DNA of 64,000 nt from UBA1876 sp003446665 (GCA_040616305.1 CP159918.1:2108001-2172000), one strand, 5' to 3'. Positions 18,683 to 27,510 are shown, numbered from the stretch's first letter. Numbers and translations: made by a program. Notes: generated by a model not told the origin, from the sequence alone.

Positions 18683-18829
18683 GACCCTGCCGACGGAGCT
18701 TGAGGAAACATATTACAGGAACCAAAGACCCCACGCCATGGTTGCCGGACTCAAATAAACGAGCCTCCGGAAAAACCGGGGCGGTTCATAATTTTTACAA
18801 AAAGCTATTTTGGACAAGTCTGTAGGACC

Positions 18830-19032
18830 TTAATACCCTACAACAAAGCCGCATATTTCGTCTGTTTCGTTGCAGGCCACCAATGCTATGACATCCTCGT
18901 AATCGAGAGCAATCTTGTAATAGGTGCGCAGAAATCGCTCTTCCTGCCGGGTCATGAGAAAGCCCTCAAAAGCTTCGATGTGAACTTTGACAATTCCTCC
19001 TACGTCTGTTTTTTTGCTACACGAATAATCAT
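18830..19032 (-). pseudogene. GNAT acetyltransferase N-terminal fragment, frameshifted
   Basis: From an ATG at 19032 the reading is MIIRVAKK. One base is missing from an A-run, after which the shifted frame reads GGIVKVHIEAFEGFLMTRQ and FLRTYYKIALDYEDVIALVA, ending ICGFVVGY and a stop. This is the start of the GNAT fold, roughly 60 of the usual 150 or more residues. Its place beside a PglC-like transferase and a DegT aminotransferase suggests it once N-acetylated the 4-amino sugar. Too broken to function as read. Confidence 0.6.
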
Positions 19033-19041
19033 GTAATCATG

Positions 19042-19662
19042 CTACTTTCCCTCCGTCCATTGAAGTCGAATGAGTCCGGGGAAAATTGTAGCGAGTATCA
19101 GTATGAAATCAAGCCAGAGGGTTCTTTCTCGTGCGTATTTTTGATAGAGGCGGATCTTGCCAGGTAAAATTTTTTCTACGTAGGTGTTTTCCGGGTCTTC
19201 AGACTCGGAAAGCAATGTGCTCTCGTTCCTGTACTCAATTGCCGCATAATCGGTTATGCCCGGGCGCAGGGCGAAGATTATCCGTTTCGCCTCTTCGGGG
19301 TAATGAGCCACGTATTTGGGTACTTCCGGCCTCGGGCCCACCAGGCTCATCTCTCCCTTGACGACGTTTATCAGCTGGGGCAGTTCATCGATCTTAGTCT
19401 TCCGGAGGAAGGCTCCGGCTTTCGTCACCCTCCTGTCGCTTCCTACGGTGATCTGGCTTCCCCTTTTCTCGGCGTCGTCAACCATGGTCCGGAACTTGTA
19501 GATGCGAAAGGGCTTTTCGTACCGTCCCACCCGGATCTGGCGAAAGAACACGGGGCCGGGGGAATCGAGCTTTACCCACAGGGCCACTATCAGGAACAAC
19601 GGGGAAAGGACCACCAGCCCAAGGGAAGAAAAGAACAAATCGAAAAGGCGCTTTGCAACCAT
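19042..19662 (-). CDS. Initiating phosphoglycosyl transferase (PglC/WcaJ-type sugar transferase)
   Basis: A 206-residue monotopic enzyme that transfers a sugar-1-phosphate from a UDP-sugar to undecaprenyl phosphate, starting the repeat unit. One N-terminal hydrophobic segment (SSLGLVVLSPLFLIVALWV) is followed by FRIYKFRTM, the conserved Lys-x-Arg-x-Met region, and the KTKIDELPQLINVVKGEMS and LVGPRPE signature. The start overlaps the stop of the aminotransferase gene. Length fits the small PglC class. Confidence 0.9.
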   Translation of the reverse strand: MVAKRLFDLFFSSLGLVVLSPLFLIVALWVKLDSPGPVFFRQIRVGRYEKPFRIYKFRTMVDDAEKRGSQITVGSDRRVTKAGAFLRKTKIDELPQLINVVKGEMSLVGPRPEVPKYVAHYPEEAKRIIFALRPGITDYAAIEYRNESTLLSESEDPENTYVEKILPGKIRLYQKYARERTLWLDFILILATIFPGLIRLQWTEGK

Positions 19663-20813
19663 CAGGCAAGTATCTCCCTTGTCGCCCGGATTACACGTTC
19701 TACGTCGTGATCATCCATTTTCGTGTATATGGGCAGGCTGACAGCCCGCTGGTATTCCCGCCTGGCGTTCGGGAAGTCCTCAGGTACAAGATTGTAGCGG
19801 TCCTGCCAGTAGGGATGCAAATGAAGGGGAATGAAGTGGACGCTGGTCCCTATCCCCCGTTCGGACATTTTTTCGATGAAGGCATCCCTTGACACGGGGG
19901 CCCCGTCTTTCAGGCGCAGGATGTACAGGTGCCAGGCGTGTGTTTTTTCTGGATCTTCTGCCGGGAGAATGACTGGAAGGTCTTTGAAGGCCTCGCTGTA
20001 CCTGGCGGCGATGGACGCGCGCTTTTCCCTGAAATCCCTTGCTTTCTTGAGCTGGTGGATGCCCATCGAGGCAGCAATGTCGGTCATGTTGTACTTGAAG
20101 CCCGGTTCGATAACCTCGTAGAACCAGGACGGCTTTTCGGAAGTGTACCGGTCGAATACGTCCCGGCTGATGCCATGGAGGCGCATGACCCTGCAGCGTT
20201 TTATTATCTCGGGGTCTTTTGAAACGACCATCCCGCCTTCGCCGGTGGCGATGGTCTTGGTGACGTAGAAGCTGAACACCGTCGCGTCGGTGTCGAGGCT
20301 GCCGATCATGCGGTTCCTGTATGTCGCCGGGAAGGCGTGGGCCGCGTCCTCGATTATCTTGAGGCCGTGTTTTCTCGCCGTCTCCATGAGGGGGTCCATG
20401 TCGCAGGCAAGGCCCGCCACGTGGACGGGGAGAATCGCCTTCGTCTGTTCAGTGATGGCGGCTTCGATCCTGTTGACGTCAATATTGAGCGTTTTCGGGT
20501 CGATATCCACGAACAGGGGGTCCGCCCCGAGATAGCGGATCACTTCCGCGCTCGAGGTGAAGGTATAGGGTGTGGTGATCACCTGGTCGCCCGGACCGAT
20601 TCCTATAGCTTCGAGGGCGAGGTGCAGCCCCGCTGTGGCCGAATTCACAGCTGTAGCATGGACATCACCGCCGATAAACCCGGCGAAATCCTTCTCGAAG
20701 GCCTTCGTTTTGGGACCCGTGGTCAGCCACCCGGACCTGAGGGAGTCGACCACCTCGTTGATTTCTTCTTCCCCGATATCGGGCAATGCAAAGGGCAGGA
20801 ATTTTTCTTTCAA
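19662..20813 (-). CDS. DegT/DnrJ/EryC1-family PLP aminotransferase
   Basis: A 383-residue sugar aminotransferase of the type that aminates a 4-keto (PglE) or 3-keto (WbpE) nucleotide sugar. Seen: GDQVITTPYTFTSSAEVI, IIEDAAHAFPATY with the PLP-binding Asp, and FSFYVTKTIATGEGGMV with the Schiff-base Lys. It starts with TTG after AGGAG, one base from the WbpM-type gene stop. It is the only aminotransferase in the locus, so whether it serves the 4-keto or the 3-keto-uronate branch is open. Confidence 0.87.
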   Translation of the reverse strand: MKEKFLPFALPDIGEEEINEVVDSLRSGWLTTGPKTKAFEKDFAGFIGGDVHATAVNSATAGLHLALEAIGIGPGDQVITTPYTFTSSAEVIRYLGADPLFVDIDPKTLNIDVNRIEAAITEQTKAILPVHVAGLACDMDPLMETARKHGLKIIEDAAHAFPATYRNRMIGSLDTDATVFSFYVTKTIATGEGGMVVSKDPEIIKRCRVMRLHGISRDVFDRYTSEKPSWFYEVIEPGFKYNMTDIAASMGIHQLKKARDFREKRASIAARYSEAFKDLPVILPAEDPEKTHAWHLYILRLKDGAPVSRDAFIEKMSERGIGTSVHFIPLHLHPYWQDRYNLVPEDFPNARREYQRAVSLPIYTKMDDHDVERVIRATREILA

Positions 20814-22748
20814 TCAGGATTCTCCTCTTTGTATGGGTTTTTGTGTGGTGAAAGTATCTGAGGCAACGCCGGGCCACTGCTCCGTCTCCGCGGGAGGAGA
20901 AACCAGGTGCTCCGGCCTGAAGGAGGGCACTATCTGCTTTATGACGGCGATAATCTCTTCCCTGTCGCCATCGGCGGCTACCTTGAGGAGGTATTCGAGT
21001 TTCGCCGTAAAGCCTTCGCCAATGTCGCTCTGGTTGGCCACGTAGATCTTTTCGTGGGTGGTGGCTTTGGTGCCCTCTTCGGCGGTGAGAAGCTCCTCGA
21101 AGAGTTTCTCCCCGGGCCTGAGGCCGGTGTAGATTATGTCTATGTCCTCGTAGGGCTGCAGCCCCGAAAGCTGGATAAGGTCTTCGGCCAGGTTTTTGAT
21201 CTTGACGGGTTTTCCCATGTCAAGCACATAGACGGTGCCGTTGTCGGGCAGGGACGCAGCCTGCAGCACCAGCTGGGCCGCCTCGGGGATGGTCATGAAA
21301 TAGCGCCGCATGTCGGGGTGGGTGATGGTGACGGGGCCGCCCGAAGCTATCTGGCGTTTGAAGACGGGGATGACGCTGCCCCGGCTGCCCAAAACGTTTC
21401 CGAAGCGGACGGAGACGAAGTGCTGGTGTGGCCTGGCCTTTGAGGCGCACTGGCGGACTACCATCTCGGCGATGCGCTTTGAGGCGCCCATGATGGATGT
21501 TGGGTTTACGGCCTTGTCGGTGGAGATGTTGACGAAGTGTTCCACATTGTACTCAAGGGCCAGCTCGGCCACGTTGCGGGTGCCGCCTACGTTGTTGAGG
21601 ATGGCCTGGTCTGCGTTGGCCTCCATTAGGGGCACGTGCTTGTGGGCGGCGGCGTGGAAGACGACCCGTGGACGGTGCTTTTTGTAGATTTTTTCGAGCT
21701 TGTGGCGGTTTTGTACGTCGGCGATGACGAGTTCGTGGGACAAGCCCGGGAAAAGGTCCCTGAGGTCCTGCTGGAGCTCGAAGAGGCTGTTTTCTCCCCT
21801 TCCAAGCAGAAGGATCTTTTCGGGATTGAAGCGGGCCACCTGGCGGACGATTTCGGATCCGATGGACCCCCCCGCCCCGGTGACCAGGATGGTCTTGTCC
21901 TTAAGGTACTTCGATATGGCAGAGACGTCCAGGCGGACCTGTTCGCGGCCCAGAAGGTCGGCCACGTCCACCTCGCGGATCTGCGATATGGATACCGCAC
22001 CCGAGAGGACTTCGTAAACCCCTGGTATTATCCGGTACCCGACTTTGGCCTTGCGGGAAAGCTCCACGATGCGGCGCACCAGCTTGCCCTCGGCGGAGGG
22101 GATGGAGATGAGGACCTCCTGGATTCCTTTCTGGCGCACCTTTTCGGGAAGAGCATCTATGGGGCCCAAAACGGGAAGGCCGACGATCCTGGTGCCTATC
22201 TTGACGGGGTCGTCGTCGAGAAACCCCTCGGGCATGAGGCCTGCCTCGGGGTGGCGGAGCATTTCTCGCGCTATCAGGGATCCGGCATCACCGGCCCCGA
22301 CGATGAGGATTTTTTTGGGTTTGACCCAGCCCTGGCGTGCCCCGCGTTTGCTGCGTTCGCAGTAGCAGCGGTAAAGAACCCTGATACCGCCGAGAGACAA
22401 AATCGCAAGCAGCGTGTTGATTACTGTGACGCTCCGTGGCACGGCTACTATTTCCCTGGCGAAAAAGCTCAGCGCGGACGTGGCGAGGCCGAAAAAGAGC
22501 ATGGCCTGCAGCAGCGTCATGAGGTCGAGTATGCCCGTGCCGCGCCAGGAGCGCAGCGGCAGTTTCCAGATAAATTCGGCCGCCAGCAGGCAGAGGCTGG
22601 AAATCAGCATGTACCACGGAAGCCGGACGGCAAACAGGTCGAGATTTCCCTCAAAGCGCAGGTAAAAAGCCAGAAAGGAACAAATGACGCTTCCAAGGAG
22701 AATGTCCGTCAAGAGTTTAAGTCCATAGTTCCTGTAAAAAATCCACAT
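20814..22748 (-). CDS. Membrane nucleotide-sugar 4,6-dehydratase (PglF/WbpM/CapD family)
   Basis: A 644-residue protein with four N-terminal membrane helices, a first nucleotide-binding fold (KKILIVGAGDAGSLIAREM) and a C-terminal catalytic SDR domain. The catalytic fold has ILVTGAGGSIGSEIVRQ and FVNISTDKAVNPTSIMGASK, in which Met replaces the SDR Tyr, as usual for WbpM-like enzymes. It makes UDP-4-keto-6-deoxy-GlcNAc. It is the first gene of the leftward locus; the 266 bases upstream hold no gene. Confidence 0.9.
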   Translation of the reverse strand: MWIFYRNYGLKLLTDILLGSVICSFLAFYLRFEGNLDLFAVRLPWYMLISSLCLLAAEFIWKLPLRSWRGTGILDLMTLLQAMLFFGLATSALSFFAREIVAVPRSVTVINTLLAILSLGGIRVLYRCYCERSKRGARQGWVKPKKILIVGAGDAGSLIAREMLRHPEAGLMPEGFLDDDPVKIGTRIVGLPVLGPIDALPEKVRQKGIQEVLISIPSAEGKLVRRIVELSRKAKVGYRIIPGVYEVLSGAVSISQIREVDVADLLGREQVRLDVSAISKYLKDKTILVTGAGGSIGSEIVRQVARFNPEKILLLGRGENSLFELQQDLRDLFPGLSHELVIADVQNRHKLEKIYKKHRPRVVFHAAAHKHVPLMEANADQAILNNVGGTRNVAELALEYNVEHFVNISTDKAVNPTSIMGASKRIAEMVVRQCASKARPHQHFVSVRFGNVLGSRGSVIPVFKRQIASGGPVTITHPDMRRYFMTIPEAAQLVLQAASLPDNGTVYVLDMGKPVKIKNLAEDLIQLSGLQPYEDIDIIYTGLRPGEKLFEELLTAEEGTKATTHEKIYVANQSDIGEGFTAKLEYLLKVAADGDREEIIAVIKQIVPSFRPEHLVSPPAETEQWPGVASDTFTTQKPIQRGES

Positions 22749-22970
22749 GGCCGAAGCTCCCGTTTTTGTTTAATGCCTCAGTAGTCGGATGGAATTGGCG
22801 ATTTAGCTCAAATATCGGCGGTTTGCGCGCTTTTATCAACTAGCACATAGCATATTGCATTTTAAAGCCTGTTTGAAGGGAAGGCAACGACAAATGGAAG
22901 GAACCATCCGGTACATCCCCTTGTGGAAGTGGCTTTTGGCATGACCGGACTAAAAGGCTCTTGCCACAAG

Positions 22971-23067
22971 CCGGGATGATCTCGGCGCGGGTCACCCCCC
23001 AAGTCACCCCCATGTTACTCCTCAAGATACCCTGATGTCCGGGAGGATTTCACCCACCGGGCGGCGC
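22971..23067. repeat. Copy 1 of a duplicated nuclease 3' end
   Basis: This segment covers the last 17 codons of the nuclease gene plus about 45 bases beyond it. It matches 31890-31987 in the same orientation with roughly 85-90% identity by eye, from CCGGGATGAT to CCGGGCGGCGCGGCC. The other copy has no attached gene. See the paired entry. Confidence 0.65.
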
Positions 23068-24115
23068 GGCCCCTGCCTATGCAGCTGACAATCCCCTGCT
23101 CCCGAAGGCCCTTCAACGAGCGCCTGAGGGCATGTTCGGACACATCGGGCAGCGCTTGGGCCAGTTCTTTGAAGGTGAAGGCCTCGGGCATTTTTTTTAT
23201 GGCTTCTTTTACCTGCGCGGCGGTGAGGCTCGGGATGTCGGGCGAGGAAACAAAGGGCGGCTTTTGCGTCGTCAGGCGGCCCTGGGGCTCTTCTTTCATG
23301 GCGCGGACGGTCTTGAAGAAGGCCATGGTCCACAGGTTGGCCTGCTTGCGGCTTCCGGCGAAGACGATGGGGACTTTGGGGTGAAGGGCCGTCATCTCCG
23401 TTAAGGCCCTGGTGCAGTAGGGCGGGTTGAGGGGCTGGATCTTTTTGGGGTCGAGGAAGTCACCGAAGTTGGCCTCCACCACCAGCGCCGGGGAGGGCCA
23501 GGTTTCGAGTTCGCCCAAAGTCTGGTTTAGCAGCCTGAGGTCGGAGAGGCTGGAAAGCATGTTTTCGAGGGTCTTTCTTTCGACCACGGCGGCGATCCGG
23601 CCGTCGTGAAGCAGGGCGTAGTCGCCCACGGGCAGCGAGGCGCGTTCGACGGTGCAGTCTGAGAAGCTCCATGCGTAGCGTTCGCTGTGGTCTATGGCGA
23701 TGTGCATTGCGGGCGAGCCGTAGACGGCGAAACGGCTTTTTGACTTGCGTTCATGGAGGCCCTTTTGGGTCTGCCAGAAGATCTGCTCGTATTCGCCGCT
23801 GCCGTCCTTGTAGGTTTTTTTGAGAAAGAGGAAGTCGCAGCGTTTTTTTCTGGGGCGGTCGAGCACTATGGATAGCCGCTTGCCGTATTGTCTCATGTTG
23901 GTGACGGGGACGCGCTCGAGCTCCTCGAGGGGGCCTTCCTCTTCGAGGGGATCGGCGCGGAGGCAGAAGATGTTGCCCCTGGCTCCGGGCCAGCGGTCAC
24001 GCACCAAAAGACACAGGAGAACCTTTTCTCCCTGTTCGATGGTGATCCTGTAGGGAAACTTCTCCGATTCGGTGGTTTCGAGTATCCAGTAGGCGCGTTC
24101 CGTCTTGCTTGCCAC
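23015..24115 (-). CDS. ERCC4-type nuclease with a C-terminal winged-helix-like domain
   Basis: About 366 residues. The central part contains VGDYALLHDGRIAAVVERKT followed by LSSLSDLRLL, resembling the V-x-E-R-K-x-x-x-D metal site of XPF/MUS81-type nucleases, with Glu in place of the usual Asp of GDRK. The C-terminal 80 residues (FKELAQALPDVSEHALRRSL) look like a winged helix. The GTG at 24115 with GGGGGT upstream is preferred; the open frame continues 54 codons further. Role unknown; it could process branched DNA. Part of its 3' end is duplicated at 31.9 kb. Confidence 0.6.
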   Translation of the reverse strand: MASKTERAYWILETTESEKFPYRITIEQGEKVLLCLLVRDRWPGARGNIFCLRADPLEEEGPLEELERVPVTNMRQYGKRLSIVLDRPRKKRCDFLFLKKTYKDGSGEYEQIFWQTQKGLHERKSKSRFAVYGSPAMHIAIDHSERYAWSFSDCTVERASLPVGDYALLHDGRIAAVVERKTLENMLSSLSDLRLLNQTLGELETWPSPALVVEANFGDFLDPKKIQPLNPPYCTRALTEMTALHPKVPIVFAGSRKQANLWTMAFFKTVRAMKEEPQGRLTTQKPPFVSSPDIPSLTAAQVKEAIKKMPEAFTFKELAQALPDVSEHALRRSLKGLREQGIVSCIGRGRAARWVKSSRTSGYLEE

Positions 24116-24258
24116 TAATGAACCCCCATTGCGTGATTGCCCCGATTCTACAATGTTTGAGTGTTGTTTGAAAGAGACCCTCAGGGGGCCTCCAAGCGGT
24201 TTATTGCCGAGACGTGTTAATTTTGCTAATATATCTCCGCCAGGGAGCGTGAGTACAA

Positions 24259-24432
24259 ATGCCCAGAAAATGTTCACCCGGTAAACGTAATGTCAGGAAA
24301 ACCGTTTCCGTAACGGTGGCCGGTAAAGGACGAATAAAAAAGAATGTTGCTCTTCACCAATCGACGGAAGAGAACCTCACTCGTATTCTGAAAGAAAGGG
24401 AAGCCGCGTTGGATGCCCTCTCGAAGTATTGA
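24259..24432 (+). CDS. Small basic protein overlapping the Doc toxin gene
   Basis: A 57-residue frame, MPRKCSPGKRNVRK onward, with AGGGAG upstream of the ATG. It overlaps the start of the Doc gene by 20 bases in a different frame, so the two are translationally coupled. The first half is rich in Lys and Arg and the second half is helical (TEENLTRILKEREAALDAL). The position suggests an antitoxin or chaperone for Doc, but it does not look like Phd, so this is inference. Confidence 0.5.
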   Translation: MPRKCSPGKRNVRKTVSVTVAGKGRIKKNVALHQSTEENLTRILKEREAALDALSKY

Positions 24433-24811
24433 GTGTTGGCTTGAGGAGGATGATGTTTATGCTGTCATCGACTCCTTGAGTAAAAGGTATCCTGAAGATG
24501 AAATCCATATCATTGACAAAGGCCCTCTCGAGTTTGTGGCAAACCTGAGAGGGCTTTCCCATTTTTATGGTGGAACCCTGTTAGGCATAGCCTCTGTCAT
24601 AATGAGATCAGTCATCCAGGATCACCCTCTTCAGGACGGGAACAAACGCCTCGGAATGATTCTGGGTAACGTCTTCCTGGAAAACAACAATTGCACGATA
24701 ACGGCAAGCGACGAAGATTATTTTGAGATGGCGCTCGCTCTTGCCACAAGTGAGGCAGACAGAAATGACCTGTTCCGTTGGCTGCAATCGAATGTCGAAT
24801 GCCGGGATTGA
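24413..24811 (+). CDS. doc: Doc-like (Fic-fold) toxin
   Basis: A 132-residue protein of Doc size. The Fic/Doc core HPLQDGNKR lies at residues 71-79 (consensus HPFxDGNKR, with Leu for Phe), followed by LGMILGNVFLENNN. Doc phosphorylates EF-Tu and halts translation. Other family members are AMPylators. It overlaps a 57-residue basic ORF that replaces the expected Phd gene. Likely an addiction or stress module in the toxin-antitoxin island. Confidence 0.8.
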   Translation: MPSRSIECWLEEDDVYAVIDSLSKRYPEDEIHIIDKGPLEFVANLRGLSHFYGGTLLGIASVIMRSVIQDHPLQDGNKRLGMILGNVFLENNNCTITASDEDYFEMALALATSEADRNDLFRWLQSNVECRD

Positions 24812-24889
24812 ACCGGGAAGATCCCCTGCCCGGGCAGATGGTTTATTTGTAGAGCTTGACAGAACCCCTGCAAAACGTATATTGAGTAG

Positions 24890-24926
24890 GTAGACAAAAT
24901 CATAGGTATTATATAGTTTTGTCTAC
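24890..24926. promoter_or_regulatory. Perfect inverted repeat operator upstream of the XRE-ImmA gene
   Basis: GTAGACAAAA at 24890-24899 and TTTTGTCTAC at 24917-24926 form a perfect 10-bp inverted repeat with a 17-bp AT-rich spacer containing TATTATAT, a likely -10 region. It ends 19 bases before the preferred start codon. This is the expected arrangement for autorepression by the HTH protein it precedes. Confidence 0.6.
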
Positions 24927-24945
24927 ATTGGAAGGTGTGAGGCTC

Positions 24946-26148
24946 ATGCTGAAGGACAGGTTACGGCTTTTTCGGGTCGCAAAGGGGTTCAGCATGGACA
25001 AGTTGGCAGAAGCCACTGGCGGCAAGGTCTCAAAACAAGCCATTTCGAAGTATGAAAATGGCAAGATGAAACCCGGGCCGTCGAAGATCGTTTCGATCGC
25101 CCGAGCCCTCGACATCAAGGCAGCCAGACTTCTCGCAGAACCACAGGTTTATGTTGAACCCATCGCGTACAGGAAAAAAAGCAGGCTCGGTGTCAAGGAG
25201 ATGTCCCGGGTTAAAAGTCTCATGCAGTTGCGGATGGAAGTAGCCATCAAGATCCGTGCGTTTGGTGACTGTGAGATGGGAAGAGACCATATCCTTCCCG
25301 GCCAATTCTTTTCATCTGTTGAAGAAGCCGAGGACGCAGCGCTTGAAATTAGAAACAGCTGGGATCTGGGGAAAGACCCAATACCCAACCTTCTGGATAC
25401 GCTCGAACAAAACGGCATCACGGTGCTGTTTCTCGAGGGTGACAAAGGCAAAAATTTTGACGGCCTCTCGGCATGGATAAAAAACGAAGAGGACAAGACC
25501 ATAGGGGCGGTGATCGCCGTCAGGACGGGTGTGTCAGGAGCCCGGCAGCGCATGAATCTTGCTCACGAGCTTGGGCATCTTGTGCAGTTGCCCGAAAGCA
25601 CCTGCGATGAAGAAAAAGCGGCTTTCCGTTTCGCCGGGGCCTTTCTTGCTCCCAAAGCGCTTGTGTTGTCGGATTGGGGGAAAACACAAAGGTCCGCAAG
25701 CCTGGATGAGCTGATTCTTCTGAAAAAACGATACGGCATGAGTCTGCAGGCCATTGCGCGAAGGCTGTTCGATCTGGAGCTCATCTCCAGGTCCACATAT
25801 ACTTCATTGAATATTGAAATCAACAGGGCCGGGTATAAGACGTGGGAACCCCTGGACGACGAAATGAAACCGGAGCGTTCAACATTGTCGACCCTTCACG
25901 CTCTCAGGGCCCTCAGATACGGGGTGATATCCAGGGAAGAGTACAGGCTTTTTGTCGGAGACAAGGAACCTGCAGGAATCAAACCGGAAAGGGCAATCCC
26001 GGAGTCGTCGGCAGATAAAATGGCAGGGAAAGAACTTGATGCCGGGGACATCGAGGTGTTGAACGACTTCTACGGCTCCGAAGAATCCAGGCTTTGGGAG
26101 GAAACGGACGTTGCATCCACGGAAAAAATGCGCCCCAAAAAGAGGTGA
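24946..26148 (+). CDS. XRE-family regulator fused to an ImmA/IrrE-type metallopeptidase
   Basis: About 400 residues. Residues 1-65 form a Cro/CI-type HTH (LRLFRVAKGFSMDKLAEATG, then SKQAISKYENGK). The middle part ends in a zinc-peptidase motif NLAHELGHLVQLPE (HELGH at about 207-211), typical of COG2856/ImmA proteins that cleave repressors. The 24946 ATG has GTGAGG just upstream; an earlier in-frame ATG falls on the operator edge. It overlaps the PemK gene, so the pair may be a toxin-antitoxin unit with the HTH-peptidase as regulator. Confidence 0.82.
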   Translation: MLKDRLRLFRVAKGFSMDKLAEATGGKVSKQAISKYENGKMKPGPSKIVSIARALDIKAARLLAEPQVYVEPIAYRKKSRLGVKEMSRVKSLMQLRMEVAIKIRAFGDCEMGRDHILPGQFFSSVEEAEDAALEIRNSWDLGKDPIPNLLDTLEQNGITVLFLEGDKGKNFDGLSAWIKNEEDKTIGAVIAVRTGVSGARQRMNLAHELGHLVQLPESTCDEEKAAFRFAGAFLAPKALVLSDWGKTQRSASLDELILLKKRYGMSLQAIARRLFDLELISRSTYTSLNIEINRAGYKTWEPLDDEMKPERSTLSTLHALRALRYGVISREEYRLFVGDKEPAGIKPERAIPESSADKMAGKELDAGDIEVLNDFYGSEESRLWEETDVASTEKMRPKKR

Positions 26149-26476
26149 AATTTGGCGGGCAGAGCTGGATCCGGTTCGTGGCGATGAAATGGAAAAGATT
26201 CGGCCTGTTGTCGTCCTCAGCTCTGATATTTTTACCGGCCTGAAACTAAAAGTGTGTGTTCCCATTACAGGATGGAAGAACACATTTGACTCTTACGAGT
26301 GGTTTGTGAAGTTGACACCGAACGGTATCAACAATTTATCGAAGGTATCCGGTGTAAATGGACTGCAAATCCGGTGCCTTGATGTCGGGCGGTTCTTATC
26401 TAAAATCGGACGCGTTACGGCAAACGAGCTTGAAGATATATTGGCCTCCGTGGCAATCGTGTTGGAAATATCATGA
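26111..26476 (+). CDS. PemK/MazF-family endoribonuclease toxin
   Basis: A 121-residue toxin starting at TTG with GGGAGG nine bases upstream, inside the 3' end of the XRE-ImmA gene. It contains KRGEIWRAELDPVRGDEM and KIRPVVVLSSD, the classic MazF/PemK first strands with the catalytic Arg, then VCVPITGW. It would cleave mRNA. The overlap implies coupled translation with the upstream HTH-peptidase, the probable antitoxin or regulator. Confidence 0.85.
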   Translation: MHPRKKCAPKRGEIWRAELDPVRGDEMEKIRPVVVLSSDIFTGLKLKVCVPITGWKNTFDSYEWFVKLTPNGINNLSKVSGVNGLQIRCLDVGRFLSKIGRVTANELEDILASVAIVLEIS

Positions 26477-26581
26477 AATTATGTAGTTACCGCTAAAACA
26501 GAAATAGACGTTAAATGATATAATTTGAATGTCATAATCCAACCTTGCTCTTAAAACCTTGTCCAAAAGGAGGGAAAAGAA

Positions 26582-26710
26582 ATGGCAAAGAAAAAAGATT
26601 CTCGCAAAATTGGAAGGGACGCAAAAACAGGAAGGTTTATTCCTGTAGAGGAAGCAGAACGTCGCAAGAAAACGGCCGTGGTGGAAACCATACGGAAAAA
26701 GTCAAAATAA
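26582..26710 (+). CDS. Small conserved basic protein
   Basis: A 42-residue frame with a strong AAGGAGGG ribosome-binding site. It reads MAKKKDSRKIGRDAKTGRFI and continues PVEEAERRKKTAVVET. The GRDAKTGRFI-PVEEA pattern is common to small orphan proteins found beside toxin-antitoxin genes. Function unknown. The following 272 bases hold no recognisable gene. Confidence 0.55.
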   Translation: MAKKKDSRKIGRDAKTGRFIPVEEAERRKKTAVVETIRKKSK

Positions 26711-26982
26711 CGCACACCTCATCAATTCCAACTCTCCCTGACAGGTCCCCGTCACACATGTGTGCTACTCAATGCCTTGGGTCCCATTAGCATTGCGGGC
26801 TAGTTTCTTGCACGTTGGAAAGAGAGTCAATGAATGCATCTCGAATCTATAAGGGAGGTGTCATTGTCATTGCCCTAGATGTTGCGCTAATCTGCTACGG
26901 AGCTCATTGCAAATAAATGACCCGATGTTATATACGCAAATAAATGGAGATTCCTTATCTTGAAAACTGCAGGTGGGGGTAA

Positions 26983-27510
26983 ATGGGGACATTCAAATGC
27001 CCTTATTGCGGAAAAGAAATAACAGACAATGATCTCGATTGCCCAAAATGCGGACGTTCTTTTCCAAAAGGAGAAGCAAGAAAAAAACTGGAAGCTGATA
27101 TGGTTGAACAGGAAACCAAAGACCGGAAAACGACTTATTCCCTTATTATGCTGGCAGTTGCCGTTATTTCCATTTTTGCTTTCACGAAATTTACAGACAG
27201 CAGAAACCCTACAAACGCATCATCTCTATCTGCACAACCTGCCCATGAAGATAAAGCTGACGAAATCACCGCTTTCGTTATGTCTCAGTCATTCGTAAAA
27301 CGAGAACTAGTCTCCCCAAGCTCCGCGAAATTTCCACGGTTCGACAAGTCAATGGCAATACAGGTGGACGAAGATATATGGATTATCACTTCATACGTGG
27401 ACAGCCAAAATAAGTTCGGAGCAATGCTCAGAACAAACTATATTGCGAAAGTCAAGTACCTTGGAAATGACGAGTGGCGGCTTTTGGATTTAGCATTTTA
27501 CGAAAAATAA
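26983..27510 (+). CDS. Zinc-ribbon membrane protein of unknown function
   Basis: 175 residues. The N-terminus is a double CxxC zinc ribbon (FKCPYCGKEITDNDLDCPKC), followed by a charged linker and one membrane helix (YSLIMLAVAVISIFAF). An external C-terminal domain of about 100 residues follows, with SQSFVKRELVSPSSAKFPRF and a beta-rich end. Domains like this last one occur in phage and plasmid lipoproteins. No partner is evident; it sits among toxin-antitoxin genes. Confidence 0.6.
   Translation: MGTFKCPYCGKEITDNDLDCPKCGRSFPKGEARKKLEADMVEQETKDRKTTYSLIMLAVAVISIFAFTKFTDSRNPTNASSLSAQPAHEDKADEITAFVMSQSFVKRELVSPSSAKFPRFDKSMAIQVDEDIWIITSYVDSQNKFGAMLRTNYIAKVKYLGNDEWRLLDLAFYEK

Noticed and set aside
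18333..18734. N-terminal extension of the 17100-18332 glycosyltransferase
   Set aside because: The extra 134 residues overlap a decayed sugar-transferase gene in another frame and are Arg/Pro-rich noise; the family starts at MNIWIINHY.
21636..22784. Long plus-strand frame of 382 codons
   Set aside because: It is antisense to the WbpM/PglF-type gene, whose motifs are all in the minus frame; the plus translation has no recognisable pattern and is a GC-rich shadow.
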